Source of the DNA: an uncultured SAR116 cluster alpha proteobacterium
GTDB taxonomy: Bacteria; Pseudomonadota; Alphaproteobacteria; Puniceispirillales; Marisalimonadaceae
NCBI GenBank assembly: GCA_902619805.1
Contig: CACNGC010000008.1
Coordinates: 1-64,000, forward strand
Reading direction: 5' to 3'
DNA length: 64,000 nucleotides
Shown here one piece after another: positions 54,914-63,396 of this stretch. Below the pieces are notes generated by a model. It did no database searches, had not been told where the DNA came from, and saw nothing but the letters and a program-made list of their open reading frames with translations. Numbering within the stretch: position 1 is the stretch's first letter; each line of letters starts with the position of its first letter. Made by a program: the position numbers and the translations under genes.

Positions 54914-56182
54914 TTAAATATATTTTTTTCTTTTTTTCCAATCCTTTTCATGAACGTAAATATCTTTCCAATTACTTTGTTGAATATTCGCTAAATAAGG
55001 ATCTTTTGTAATAGTTTTTCCGTATGCAATCACGTAGTTAACCAAGGTATGGTCTTCTCCACGAATGGTCATGGTTCCGTCTACACCAAATGGAGACTTA
55101 ATTTTATTACCGGCTGTTACCTTGGCTAATTTCATAGGATCTGTATCTCCACCAGTTTTCTTAAGAGCGTCTATCAGAAATCTCATTCCAGTATCAGCTT
55201 CCCATGACCAATTAGTAGGTAAAACATCCGATCCAGCCATATATTTATTATACCAATCTTCGTTGGCTTGAGTGTCAGGTATATCTTTGTGATATCTCGC
55301 ACCACCATATACATCTTTTGGTATCTTTTTAATAGCTGTTAAAATAGGGAGATCACCCAAGTTTACAGCAAATGACTGAAATTGATCAAAAAGACCATAA
55401 AGACTTGCTTGGTCGATAAAGGCAACTAAATCACCTCCCCAAAGGCAAGTATATAGAGCATCAGGTTTTGCATTTAACAAAGCAGTTATGTTTTCTGTGT
55501 AATCAGGTTGAAAAATCTTTGGCCAAGTTTGAGTAGTCACATTAATACCTGGAGAAAATAATTTTAAATACTCCATAAATTCAGCAGTATTTGCTCTTCC
55601 ATAAGCATAATCAGGAGCGGCAGTTGCAAATTTTTTAAGATTATTTTTCTTGGCTATTTCTGAGGCAAATATCCCTCCTCCAACTGCATCATGTATACCT
55701 TGTCTAGCAGCTCTGAATACCCATGGAACTCTATTTTTAGGATCTGCTGTTAAAGATGAAGTTTCTGAAATACAGTGTATACAAAATTTCTTTATGTCTC
55801 TTGCAACTTCGTTAACAGCAAAAGTTGCACCAGATGCTTCGCAATTAAGTAGAACCTCACAGCCTTCATTATTTACCAATTCACGTGTTAACCTTGCTGC
55901 CTCGTCAGGTTTGGCTTTAGAATCTCTTGATATAACCTCAATTTTCCTACCGTCAATTCCTCCAGCATTATTGATTTCATCCACTGCCACTTTCATACCA
56001 CTCAATACAGTCTGACCAAGTATGGCAACTCTTCCAGATAAAATAGTTGTTACCCCAACTTTAATGGGTTTATTCGCAGCTTTTAATATATTAGGAAAAC
56101 CTGTTAAAGCAGTAGTAGCCATTCCTAAACCAGCTACCTTTATAAAAGATCTTCTTTTGATTTTATTTTTATAGTTTTTCAT
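54914..56182 (-). CDS. livK: ABC transporter substrate-binding protein with Tat signal (system 3)
   Basis: About 422 residues. The N-terminus KRRSFIKVAGLGMATTALTG has the twin-arginine pattern (RRxFxK) before a hydrophobic stretch, so export may be by Tat. The mature part starts KPIKVGVTTILSGRVAILGQTVLSGMKVAVDEINNAGGIDGRKIE, a type I periplasmic-binding fold. The ligand is unknown. The start is the ATG at 56182 with GGAGGGG upstream. It has a good promoter (56241-56268) and is the first gene of livK-H-M-G-F-SDR. Confidence 0.92.
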   Translation of the reverse strand: MKNYKNKIKRRSFIKVAGLGMATTALTGFPNILKAANKPIKVGVTTILSGRVAILGQTVLSGMKVAVDEINNAGGIDGRKIEVISRDSKAKPDEAARLTRELVNNEGCEVLLNCEASGATFAVNEVARDIKKFCIHCISETSSLTADPKNRVPWVFRAARQGIHDAVGGGIFASEIAKKNNLKKFATAAPDYAYGRANTAEFMEYLKLFSPGINVTTQTWPKIFQPDYTENITALLNAKPDALYTCLWGGDLVAFIDQASLYGLFDQFQSFAVNLGDLPILTAIKKIPKDVYGGARYHKDIPDTQANEDWYNKYMAGSDVLPTNWSWEADTGMRFLIDALKKTGGDTDPMKLAKVTAGNKIKSPFGVDGTMTIRGEDHTLVNYVIAYGKTITKDPYLANIQQSNWKDIYVHEKDWKKRKKYI

Positions 56183-56240
56183 TTCCCCCTCCAAATTTAA
56201 ATAAAAATAAATAAATATTTTTTAATTAACTTGTTATGTA

Positions 56241-56268
56241 ATAATACTGTAAAACAAAAATTTTTCAA
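56241..56268 (-). promoter_or_regulatory. sigma-70-like promoter upstream of livK (system 3)
   Basis: On the minus strand TTGAAA (56263-56268) and TATTAT (56241-56246) are separated by 16 bases, close to the housekeeping consensus. Transcription would begin about 52 bases before the start codon. Confidence 0.5.
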
Positions 56269-56327
56269 TAACATTTATCGTATTATAAATGAATGAAGAA
56301 ATAAACAATCATGAATGAAAGTTACTT

Positions 56328-56873
56328 TTATAAAAAAGCTTTCATTACAGCCACTAACGCAACCCCATAAACAATCATAAATAATAGCAATGTATTAATA
56401 GAAAATCCTTTCATAAATGAAGCTTTAGCTAATTGAGAGGCTTGAAAAATTAAGTCTGGCCATGTGTAAGATACAAAATCACCTTGAGTAAAAATTACTT
56501 TAATTTTACCGTTAGCATCTACAACTGGCAATCTTCTGAATCTATCATTTGACATTATTCTTAACCAATCCAAAACATCATCGTTTTCATTTGCTACTCT
56601 TGGGTTAGGGGTCATTATTTCTTCTAGTTTTGTAGTTTTAGGTGATTTGTTATTTTTCACTTACTTTTTTAAGATATCTCTTTCTGTAACAATACCAACA
56701 ACTTTTTGTTTATTATCTACAATGACAACTGATCCATAATTTTTATCAGCCATGACGGTGATCGCATCAAACACTTTATCTTTTCCTAAGAATGCAATAG
56801 GTTGTGGTTTTGATTTAAATTCTGGCCTATCTATAAGACGACCACCTTTGCGAGTTTCTAAAATTTACCTCAT
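56328..56873 (-). pseudogene. CBS-domain protein split by in-frame stop codons
   Basis: Read in one frame on the minus strand from an ATG at 56873, the sequence encodes a two-CBS-domain protein. The first domain holds ITVMADKNYGSVVIVDN and GIVTERDILKK; the second holds EIMTPNPRVANENDDVLDWL and NDRFRRLPVVD; a hydrophobic C-terminal segment follows. Two TAA codons interrupt it: one two codons after the ATG (56865-56867) and one after ERDILKK (56661-56663), where homologues would carry on. The GTG directly after the second stop could start a 110-residue half protein (56328-56660). No frameshift is needed. CBS pairs usually sense adenosyl ligands. It is either a decayed gene or a sequencing or strain-specific error. 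Confidence 0.7.
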
Positions 56874-56890
56874 TTTATTATTATGATTTG

Positions 56891-56902
56891 ATATATATAT
56901 AT
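56891..56902. repeat. AT-dinucleotide run
   Basis: Six tandem AT units lie in the gap upstream of the broken CBS gene, inside a 92-base very AT-rich stretch. On the minus strand it may be part of a weak promoter; ATGATTT and AAATCAT flank it as an inverted repeat. Confidence 0.4.
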
Positions 56903-56965
56903 AAATATGTATGTATAAATCATTTTTTTTGAAACAAGCTATGAAGTCTTAATTCAAAATAAATT

Positions 56966-57271
56966 TCATATTTGATTAATATTTATCCAGCCTTCATATC
57001 CCTCATCCATGCTAAATACATTTTTGAAACCATGATGACTGAAAAAATTAGCAGCTGATTGGCTTGAGTTGCCATGATAACAGTAAATTAAAATTGTATC
57101 GTTCTTATCTTTTTCTTTAAGAAAGTTTTGAATATCTAAATCTTCAACATGAATGGCATTATCAATATGCCCATTCTTGAACGAATTGTAATCTCTTATA
57201 TCAATTAAGATTAGATCATCTTTTGATAGAAGATCCTTTGCATCTTTAATTGATATACGATTGAAAGACAT
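56966..57271 (-). CDS. glpE: single-domain rhodanese, GlpE-like
   Basis: About 101 residues starting MSFNRISIKDAKDLLSK. LILIDIRDYNSFKNGHIDNAIHV and the active-site loop IYCYHGNSSQSAANFF (Cys-Tyr-His-Gly-Asn-Ser-Ser) match GlpE, which moves sulfur from thiosulfate to cyanide or thiols such as thioredoxin. The ATG at 57271 is used; a longer reading would extend into the thiolase gene. It lies 5 bases downstream of the thiolase stop. The physiological acceptor is not known. Confidence 0.83.
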   Translation of the reverse strand: MSFNRISIKDAKDLLSKDDLILIDIRDYNSFKNGHIDNAIHVEDLDIQNFLKEKDKNDTILIYCYHGNSSQSAANFFSHHGFKNVFSMDEGYEGWININQI

Positions 57272-57276
57272 TTTGT

Positions 57277-58449
57277 TTATAAAGCTTCGATAATTACTGC
57301 TATCCCTTGTCCTCCACCAATGCACATAGTAGCAAGACCATATTTTCCTTTACGTTTTCTTAATTCATATACAAGTTTTGTCATAATAATTGCACCAGTC
57401 GCACCCACAGGATGACCTAATGCAATAGCTCCTCCATTAACATTAACTATCTCAGGATTAAGACCTAATTGTTTATTAACGGCACATGCTTGAGCCGCAA
57501 AAGCTTCATTAGATTCAATTAAATCTAAATCTGAAACATTTAATTGAGCTTTATTTAATGCCATTTTTGACGCAGGTACTGGGCCCATACCCATTTCATC
57601 AGGGTCAACGCCACCAAACCCGTATGAAACTATTCTAGCTAACGGTTTACCATTTTTTGCTTTTTCTTCATTAGCTAGTACTAAAGCAGAAGCTCCATCA
57701 TTAATTCCTGAAGCATTACCGGCAGTTACTACACCATCTTTTTTAAAAGCAGTTCTGAGACCTGTTAATGTTTCCATACTAGTTTCTGGTTTTGGATGCT
57801 CGTCTATTTCAAAAATCTCAATTCCCTTTCTTGTTTTTATTTCAATAGGCAGGATTTGATCTTTAAAATTACCATTTTTAATGGCCTCATGAGCTCTTTT
57901 TTGACTAGTTAATGCAAATTCATCCTGCATTTCTCTACTAATTTGATATCTACTAGAAATATTCTCTGCAGTTATACCCATATGTCCATGACCAAAAGGA
58001 TCATGAAGTGCACCTAACATCATATCATGAACTTGTCCATCACCCATTCTAGAACCCCATCGAAACCCTTGAACAATGTGTGCACCATTTGACATAACCT
58101 CTACACCTCCTGCCATAGCAACTGAAGCATCTCCAAGCATGAGAATTTGAGAAGCACTTACAATTGCCTGAAGCCCAGAGCCACAAAGTCGATTTACAGT
58201 TAACGCAGCAGATGCTTTGTCCATTCCAGCCTGTAGCGCAATAACTCTACTCACATACATATCTCTGGGTTCTGTATGTATAACATTACCAAAAACAGCA
58301 TGCTCAACTTCGTTAGCCTCATATCCAGATCTTGCAATAGCTTCTTTTGCCACTAAAGTTCCAAGATCGACAGGACAATGGTTTTTAAGAGTACCTCCAA
58401 ATCCTCCAATTGCGGATCTGTTTGCTGACATAACGTAAACATTGTTCAT
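57277..58449 (-). CDS. atoB: acetyl-CoA C-acyltransferase (thiolase)
   Basis: A 390-residue thiolase with the nucleophilic Cys in NRLCGSGLQAIVSA (Cys 89), GGAIALGHPVGATGA (His 346) and TMCIGGGQGIA (Cys 376). This arrangement is the biosynthetic/acetoacetyl-CoA type and it may equally serve beta-oxidation. It is followed by GlpE and preceded, 32 bases away, by a 3-hydroxyisobutyryl-CoA hydrolase. It can use the acetoacetyl-CoA that comes from leucine. Confidence 0.9.
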   Translation of the reverse strand: MNNVYVMSANRSAIGGFGGTLKNHCPVDLGTLVAKEAIARSGYEANEVEHAVFGNVIHTEPRDMYVSRVIALQAGMDKASAALTVNRLCGSGLQAIVSASQILMLGDASVAMAGGVEVMSNGAHIVQGFRWGSRMGDGQVHDMMLGALHDPFGHGHMGITAENISSRYQISREMQDEFALTSQKRAHEAIKNGNFKDQILPIEIKTRKGIEIFEIDEHPKPETSMETLTGLRTAFKKDGVVTAGNASGINDGASALVLANEEKAKNGKPLARIVSYGFGGVDPDEMGMGPVPASKMALNKAQLNVSDLDLIESNEAFAAQACAVNKQLGLNPEIVNVNGGAIALGHPVGATGAIIMTKLVYELRKRKGKYGLATMCIGGGQGIAVIIEAL

Positions 58450-58481
58450 TTTAATTTTCCCTCCAGAAAGTAACTTTTGTT

Positions 58482-59555
58482 CTAATTTGTTAAAATTAAG
58501 TCTAAGTCTCCTAAATCTTCAAAAAATAGATTAACTCGAGTTTCATCAACATCTTGAATATTATTGGGTTTCCAATTTGGTTTTCTATCTTTATCTACAA
58601 GCATTGCTCTAACGCCTTCAAAAAAGTCTCCAATTTCTACACAACGTTGTACCATTCTATACTCCATTATAAGTTCATCTTTTAAACTCATATGACTGGC
58701 GTTTCTGATTTGCTTTAAAGATATTTTTAAAGAAGTTGGAGATTTATGTTTCAACTCTTCATATTGAATCTTCAAAAATTCATTTTCAACAAGTTTTTCA
58801 CATTCATAAAATATTTGTTCGATTGTATCATAAGAGAAAGCTTTTTTTATTAATTCCTCATTATCTATCAATACACTATCTTCAGTTTGTGGTTTTGACG
58901 AAAATTGATCAATAATATTGTTAACCTTTTGATTAGAATTTGGTGAAGAAGAAATGATTGAGTTCTTTAAAATCTCAACTTTTTCTGAGGAAACATAATG
59001 AGTAATTAGTTTAAGCTTCAATAAGTCATGAGCTTTAATTCTTGCACCAACTAGAGACAACCAAGCCCCAATTCCTTTATCTAACTGACCAAGCAACCAC
59101 CCTCCTCCAACGTCTGGGAATAATCCAATGGCTGTTTCCGGCATTGCAAACATTGTTTTTTCTGAGGCAACCACATGACTACCATGCATTGACACACCGA
59201 CACCTCCGCCCATTGTAAATCCATTAATTAGCGAAATAAAAGGTTTTTTATAATTACTAATTTTATAATTAAGGGTATATTCGTCATAAAAAAATGATTT
59301 AGATAAATTGGTTGGCGGCCCATCGTCTGCTAAAACTTCTTTTCTTAACTTAACAACATCTCCTCCAGCACAGAACGAACGGTCTCCAGCACCCTCAATT
59401 ATAACGCAGTTTATATCATCATTGATTTCCCAAGAGTTTAGATTTTTATTAATTTTTTGAACCATTGAATAAGTAAGAGCATTTAATCTGTCTGGCCTAT
59501 TTAAGGTAATTACACCCACGCTATTATCTTCAGTAAATATAACTTCATCTTGCAT
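58482..59555 (-). CDS. 3-hydroxyisobutyryl-CoA hydrolase (crotonase family)
   Basis: A protein of about 357 residues with the crotonase core (SFCAGGDVVKLRKE; NGFTMGGGVGVSMHGSHVVASE) and the HIBCH-specific FAMPETAIGLFPDVGGGWLL plus a long C-terminal region with ECEKLVENEF and EYRMVQRCVE. HIBCH hydrolyses 3-hydroxyisobutyryl-CoA in valine degradation. The ATG at 59555 was chosen over a TTG at 59561, which has a closer AGGA; either is possible. Isobutyryl-CoA dehydrogenase lies 22 bases upstream. Confidence 0.88.
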   Translation of the reverse strand: MQDEVIFTEDNSVGVITLNRPDRLNALTYSMVQKINKNLNSWEINDDINCVIIEGAGDRSFCAGGDVVKLRKEVLADDGPPTNLSKSFFYDEYTLNYKISNYKKPFISLINGFTMGGGVGVSMHGSHVVASEKTMFAMPETAIGLFPDVGGGWLLGQLDKGIGAWLSLVGARIKAHDLLKLKLITHYVSSEKVEILKNSIISSSPNSNQKVNNIIDQFSSKPQTEDSVLIDNEELIKKAFSYDTIEQIFYECEKLVENEFLKIQYEELKHKSPTSLKISLKQIRNASHMSLKDELIMEYRMVQRCVEIGDFFEGVRAMLVDKDRKPNWKPNNIQDVDETRVNLFFEDLGDLDLILTN

Positions 59556-59577
59556 TATCAAATAATCCTTTTTAATA

Positions 59578-60720
59578 TTAGTTAGCTTTTAAATGTCTTG
59601 AAATAATAACTCTCATTATTTCATTAGTCCCCTCTAAGATTTGATGAACCCTTAAATCCCTTACGAGTCTTTCTAGTGGAAAGTCTTTAAGATATCCATA
59701 ACCACCATGAATTTGAAGAGCCATATTACATATCTCAGAGCATACATCAGTTGCATATCTTTTAGCCATTGCACATAGCTTTGTAGCTTGTTTATCTGCA
59801 GAATCTAGTGCACACGCGGCTCTTAAAACCATGAGGCGAGATGCTTCCAATTCAGTTGCCATATCGGCTAACTTAAATTGTGTGACTTGGAATTTGTCAA
59901 GTGATTTGCCAAATTGTTTTCTTTCTGCAGAATAACTCATAGATGCCTCTAACGCTGCTCTAGCTCCTCCTAAAGAACATGCAGCAATATTGACTCTCCC
60001 ACCGTCTAGACCTTTCATTGCAATTTTAAATCCATCACCTTCATTTCCAACAAGATTATCTATTGGTATTTCACAATTATCAAAATTTACCATAGATGTG
60101 TGTTGACTATTCCAACCCATTTTCTTTTCTTGTTTTCCAAATGATAAACCCTTTGTTCCTTTTTCTACTAATATACATGAAACGCCACTAGCACCTTCTT
60201 CACCTGTTCTGCACATTACTGCGAAAATATCACTTGTAGGTCCCCCAGATATAAAACTTTTTGAACCATTTAATACGTAATGACTATTCCCCTTTTTTGT
60301 GGCTTTAGTTTTCAATGCCACAGCATCTGACCCAGAACCTGGTTCAGTAAGACAGTAACTAGACATCATTTCCATAGTTGATAACTTTTTAATAAATTTC
60401 TCTTTTATATGATCTGATCCATGAGCATCTATCATCCAAGTCACCATATTATGGATAGATATATACGCTGCAGTAGACACACATCCCCTAGAAAGTTCTT
60501 CGAAACAAATAGCAGCATCCAACCGACTGAGACCCGAACCTCCATAATTCTCATTCACATAAATAGCAGCCAAACCAAGTTCAGCTGCTTTTTTAAGAGT
60601 TTCGACAGGAAAAATCTCGTTTTGATCCCATTCAGATGCATAAGGCATGAGTTCTGTTTCAGCAAAATTTTTTGCCATTTCTTTTATATTTAACTGATCT
60701 TCGTTATATTCAAAGTTCAT
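59578..60720 (-). CDS. isobutyryl-CoA dehydrogenase-like acyl-CoA dehydrogenase
   Basis: A 380-residue acyl-CoA dehydrogenase. SSYCLTEPGSGSDAVALKTKA, KSFISGGPTSDIFAVM and the catalytic HQILEGTNEIMRV (Glu in EGT) are visible. Co-location with HIBCH points to isobutyryl-CoA (valine) as substrate. The start is the ATG at 60720 with GAGG upstream rather than one at 60735. It is downstream of a GMC oxidoreductase by 32 bases. Confidence 0.88.
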   Translation of the reverse strand: MNFEYNEDQLNIKEMAKNFAETELMPYASEWDQNEIFPVETLKKAAELGLAAIYVNENYGGSGLSRLDAAICFEELSRGCVSTAAYISIHNMVTWMIDAHGSDHIKEKFIKKLSTMEMMSSYCLTEPGSGSDAVALKTKATKKGNSHYVLNGSKSFISGGPTSDIFAVMCRTGEEGASGVSCILVEKGTKGLSFGKQEKKMGWNSQHTSMVNFDNCEIPIDNLVGNEGDGFKIAMKGLDGGRVNIAACSLGGARAALEASMSYSAERKQFGKSLDKFQVTQFKLADMATELEASRLMVLRAACALDSADKQATKLCAMAKRYATDVCSEICNMALQIHGGYGYLKDFPLERLVRDLRVHQILEGTNEIMRVIISRHLKAN

Positions 60721-60752
60721 TTTTAACCTCTTCATTAACCATTTTATACATA

Positions 60753-62354
60753 CTAAATCTTATGTGACTGTAAAATCATCTCTGATGCCTTTTCAGCAAT
60801 CATTAATGTCGGCGCATTTGTATTACCAGAAGTTATTGTAGGCATTACTGAAGCATCCGCAATTCTAAGCCCATCTACTCCTCTCACTTTTAGGTTACTA
60901 TCTGTCACTGAGGTTTTGTTTGAGCCCATTGCACACGTGCCGACCGGATGAAAAATCGTTGTACCAATATCACCAGCAACTTTTTTTAGTTCATCTTCAG
61001 TCTGAAACTGTATACCTGGCGCAAATTCTTTTGGATTATATTTTTTCATTGCAGGTTGAGAAATTATTTTTCTAGCTAACTTTATAGATTGAGCAGCTAC
61101 AATTTTATCTTTTTCTTCTGATAAATAATTGGGATCTATTGATGGAGCTATCTTGTAATCTTTTGAAGTAATGTGAACTTTGCCTCTGCTTTGAGGGTTA
61201 AGGTTACAAACACTGGCTGTTAAACCTGGAAAACTATGCAACGGGTCTCCAAATTTATCTAGAGAAAGAGGCTGAACATGAAACTGAAGATTGGGTGTTT
61301 CGTAGGATTTATCAGACATTGCAAATACACCTAATTGACTTGGCGCCATTGACATTGGTCCAGATCTCTTGAGAGCATATTCCAAACCAATGGCTATTTT
61401 TCCAAGTATAGAGTTTGCTTTTTGATTAAGTGTTTTGGCATTTTCTAGCCTATAAATAACTCTCAATTGAAGGTGATCTTGTAAATTCTCACCAACATTA
61501 TTACTCTCAACCAAAGTGTTTATGCCTAAGTTTGAGAGTATTTTTGGATTACCAATACCTGATAATTCTAATATTTTAGGTGATCCAATAGATCCAGCAG
61601 AAAGTATAACTTCTTTGTTAGCAAAAATTTCTTCTAACTTTCCATTTCTGAATACTTTTATACCTTTGCACCTTTTGTTGTTCAAAATTATATTATTAAC
61701 TTCACATTTACTTATTATTTTAAGGTTCTTTCTGTTTTGAATTGGTTTGATAAATGCTTTAACAGTATTCCACCTAAATCCAGAATTTTGGTTTACTTTA
61801 AAGTAAGAAACACCAAAATTATTTCCTTCATTAAAATCATCTGTTTTAGGGATTCCAGCCTCTATAGTTGCATCTCTAAAACTATCTAAAATATCCCACG
61901 AAAGTCTTTGTTGATTTACTTTCCACTCGCCACCAGAGCCATGAAACTTACTTTCACCTTCATAACTATCTTCCATATTTTTGAAATATGGTAAAACATC
62001 ATCCCAACTCCAACCTTCATTACCCATTTGTCTCCATTGGTCATAATCACCTGCTTGTCCTCGCATATAAATCATACCATTTATGGATGAACAACCTCCC
62101 ATAATTTTACCTCTTGGATAATTTAGAGATCTTCCATTTAATCCTTTTTGAGAAGTGGTTTTGTAAAGCCAGTCTGTTCTTTTGTTTCCCATACAATAAA
62201 GGTATCCTACCGGTATATGAACCCAGTGGTAATTGTCATTTCCTCCAGCCTCTATTAATGCTACAGAATACTTATTGTTTGCTGATAATCTATTCGCTAA
62301 AAGACATCCAGCAGTTCCTGCACCAACAACAATAAAATCATAGCTTTGTGTCAT
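60753..62354 (-). CDS. GMC-family FAD oxidoreductase (choline dehydrogenase-like)
   Basis: A 533-residue flavoprotein with the FAD-binding VVGAGTAGCLLANRLS and EAGG at the N-terminus, PRGKIMGGCSSINGMIYMRG (GMC signature 1), SAGSIGSPKILELSGIG (signature 2), and a C-terminal IFHPVGTCAMG with the catalytic His and NTNAPTLMIAEKAS with the catalytic Asn. The substrate is a primary or secondary alcohol; choline is a possibility but not shown. It has no signal peptide. It heads the unit that continues with isobutyryl-CoA dehydrogenase. Confidence 0.88.
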   Translation of the reverse strand: MTQSYDFIVVGAGTAGCLLANRLSANNKYSVALIEAGGNDNYHWVHIPVGYLYCMGNKRTDWLYKTTSQKGLNGRSLNYPRGKIMGGCSSINGMIYMRGQAGDYDQWRQMGNEGWSWDDVLPYFKNMEDSYEGESKFHGSGGEWKVNQQRLSWDILDSFRDATIEAGIPKTDDFNEGNNFGVSYFKVNQNSGFRWNTVKAFIKPIQNRKNLKIISKCEVNNIILNNKRCKGIKVFRNGKLEEIFANKEVILSAGSIGSPKILELSGIGNPKILSNLGINTLVESNNVGENLQDHLQLRVIYRLENAKTLNQKANSILGKIAIGLEYALKRSGPMSMAPSQLGVFAMSDKSYETPNLQFHVQPLSLDKFGDPLHSFPGLTASVCNLNPQSRGKVHITSKDYKIAPSIDPNYLSEEKDKIVAAQSIKLARKIISQPAMKKYNPKEFAPGIQFQTEDELKKVAGDIGTTIFHPVGTCAMGSNKTSVTDSNLKVRGVDGLRIADASVMPTITSGNTNAPTLMIAEKASEMILQSHKI

Positions 62355-62482
62355 CCAGATTGCCTTTAATAATTATAAAAATAATAAAAAGTTGATTTTA
62401 TAATATTTGATATATTAATAATTTTCTATGTAAAAAAATTAAATCTATTTCGAGAGAAAATATTTAAAACAACTTAATTCTT

Positions 62483-63262
62483 CTATTCATTCCAAGAAGG
62501 AGTTCTTTTGTCCAAGAAGGCACTAATACCCTCGTGCGCATCTATTTCCATCATGTTGATTGTCATCACCTCAGAAGTATAATGATAAGCCTCATCTAGT
62601 GACATTTCTACCTGTTTATAAAAAGCCTCCTTACCAATCTTTACTGTAGAGATTGGCTTTGAAGCTATTAATTTTGCTAGGTTTAGTGTATCCACATGAA
62701 GCCGTTCTAATGGCACGCATTTATTAATAAGCCCAAACTGAACAGCTTCTTGTGCACTTAGTTTTTCTCCAGTTAAAAGCATTTCCATGATTTTTTTTCT
62801 GCTAATGTTTCGAGAAACCGCAACCATGGGTGTTGAGCAAAAAAGACCTATATTTACACCTGGAGTCATAAAAGAAGATTGGTCTGAAGCAACAGCTAAA
62901 TCACAACTTGCTACTAGTTGACAACCAGCAGCAGCGGCAATTCCACAAACCTCAGCTATAACTGGTTGTGGCAACTTTAATATGGTTTGCATTAAGATTG
63001 AGCATTCATCAAATAAATTTTTAAAGAAAACTTTATTTTTCTTGTTTTGTCTTAGTTCTTCTAGATCGTGCCCAGCTGAGAAACCAGGCCCTTCAGAAGA
63101 AATAATTATTACTTTAATTTTAGATTGCGCAGAAATATCACTTAAAGCTTTTGAAAGAGCTTTTATCAATTGTAAAGATAATGGATTGTGTTTTTTACCG
63201 TTAGTTAATTCAATCCTAACTATGTTTTCAGTTTCATTTTTAATAGAAAAAAAATTATCCAT
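62483..63262 (-). CDS. enoyl-CoA hydratase/isomerase family protein
   Basis: A 259-residue crotonase-fold protein with GPGFSAGHDLEELR, VCGIAAAAGCQLVASCDLAVAS (oxyanion loop) and FMTPGVNIGLFCSTP. The G.F..GHDL pattern is a common ECH subgroup of uncertain substrate (often annotated enoyl-CoA hydratase domain-containing 3-like). No nearby partner identifies the substrate. It lies 128 bases upstream of the GMC gene on the same strand and is divergent from the MFS transporter. Confidence 0.83.
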   Translation of the reverse strand: MDNFFSIKNETENIVRIELTNGKKHNPLSLQLIKALSKALSDISAQSKIKVIIISSEGPGFSAGHDLEELRQNKKNKVFFKNLFDECSILMQTILKLPQPVIAEVCGIAAAAGCQLVASCDLAVASDQSSFMTPGVNIGLFCSTPMVAVSRNISRKKIMEMLLTGEKLSAQEAVQFGLINKCVPLERLHVDTLNLAKLIASKPISTVKIGKEAFYKQVEMSLDEAYHYTSEVMTINMMEIDAHEGISAFLDKRTPSWNE

Positions 63263-63396
63263 TTTTTGATCATAAATTGTTTAAATAATCATTTGAAACA
63301 TATTTTGAGTTTTGGTCAATGAATAATCTTATTTTATTGTTTGTTTTACTTAAAATAAAAATCACATTAAATTTGATTAAAAAGAATTGTTATTAA

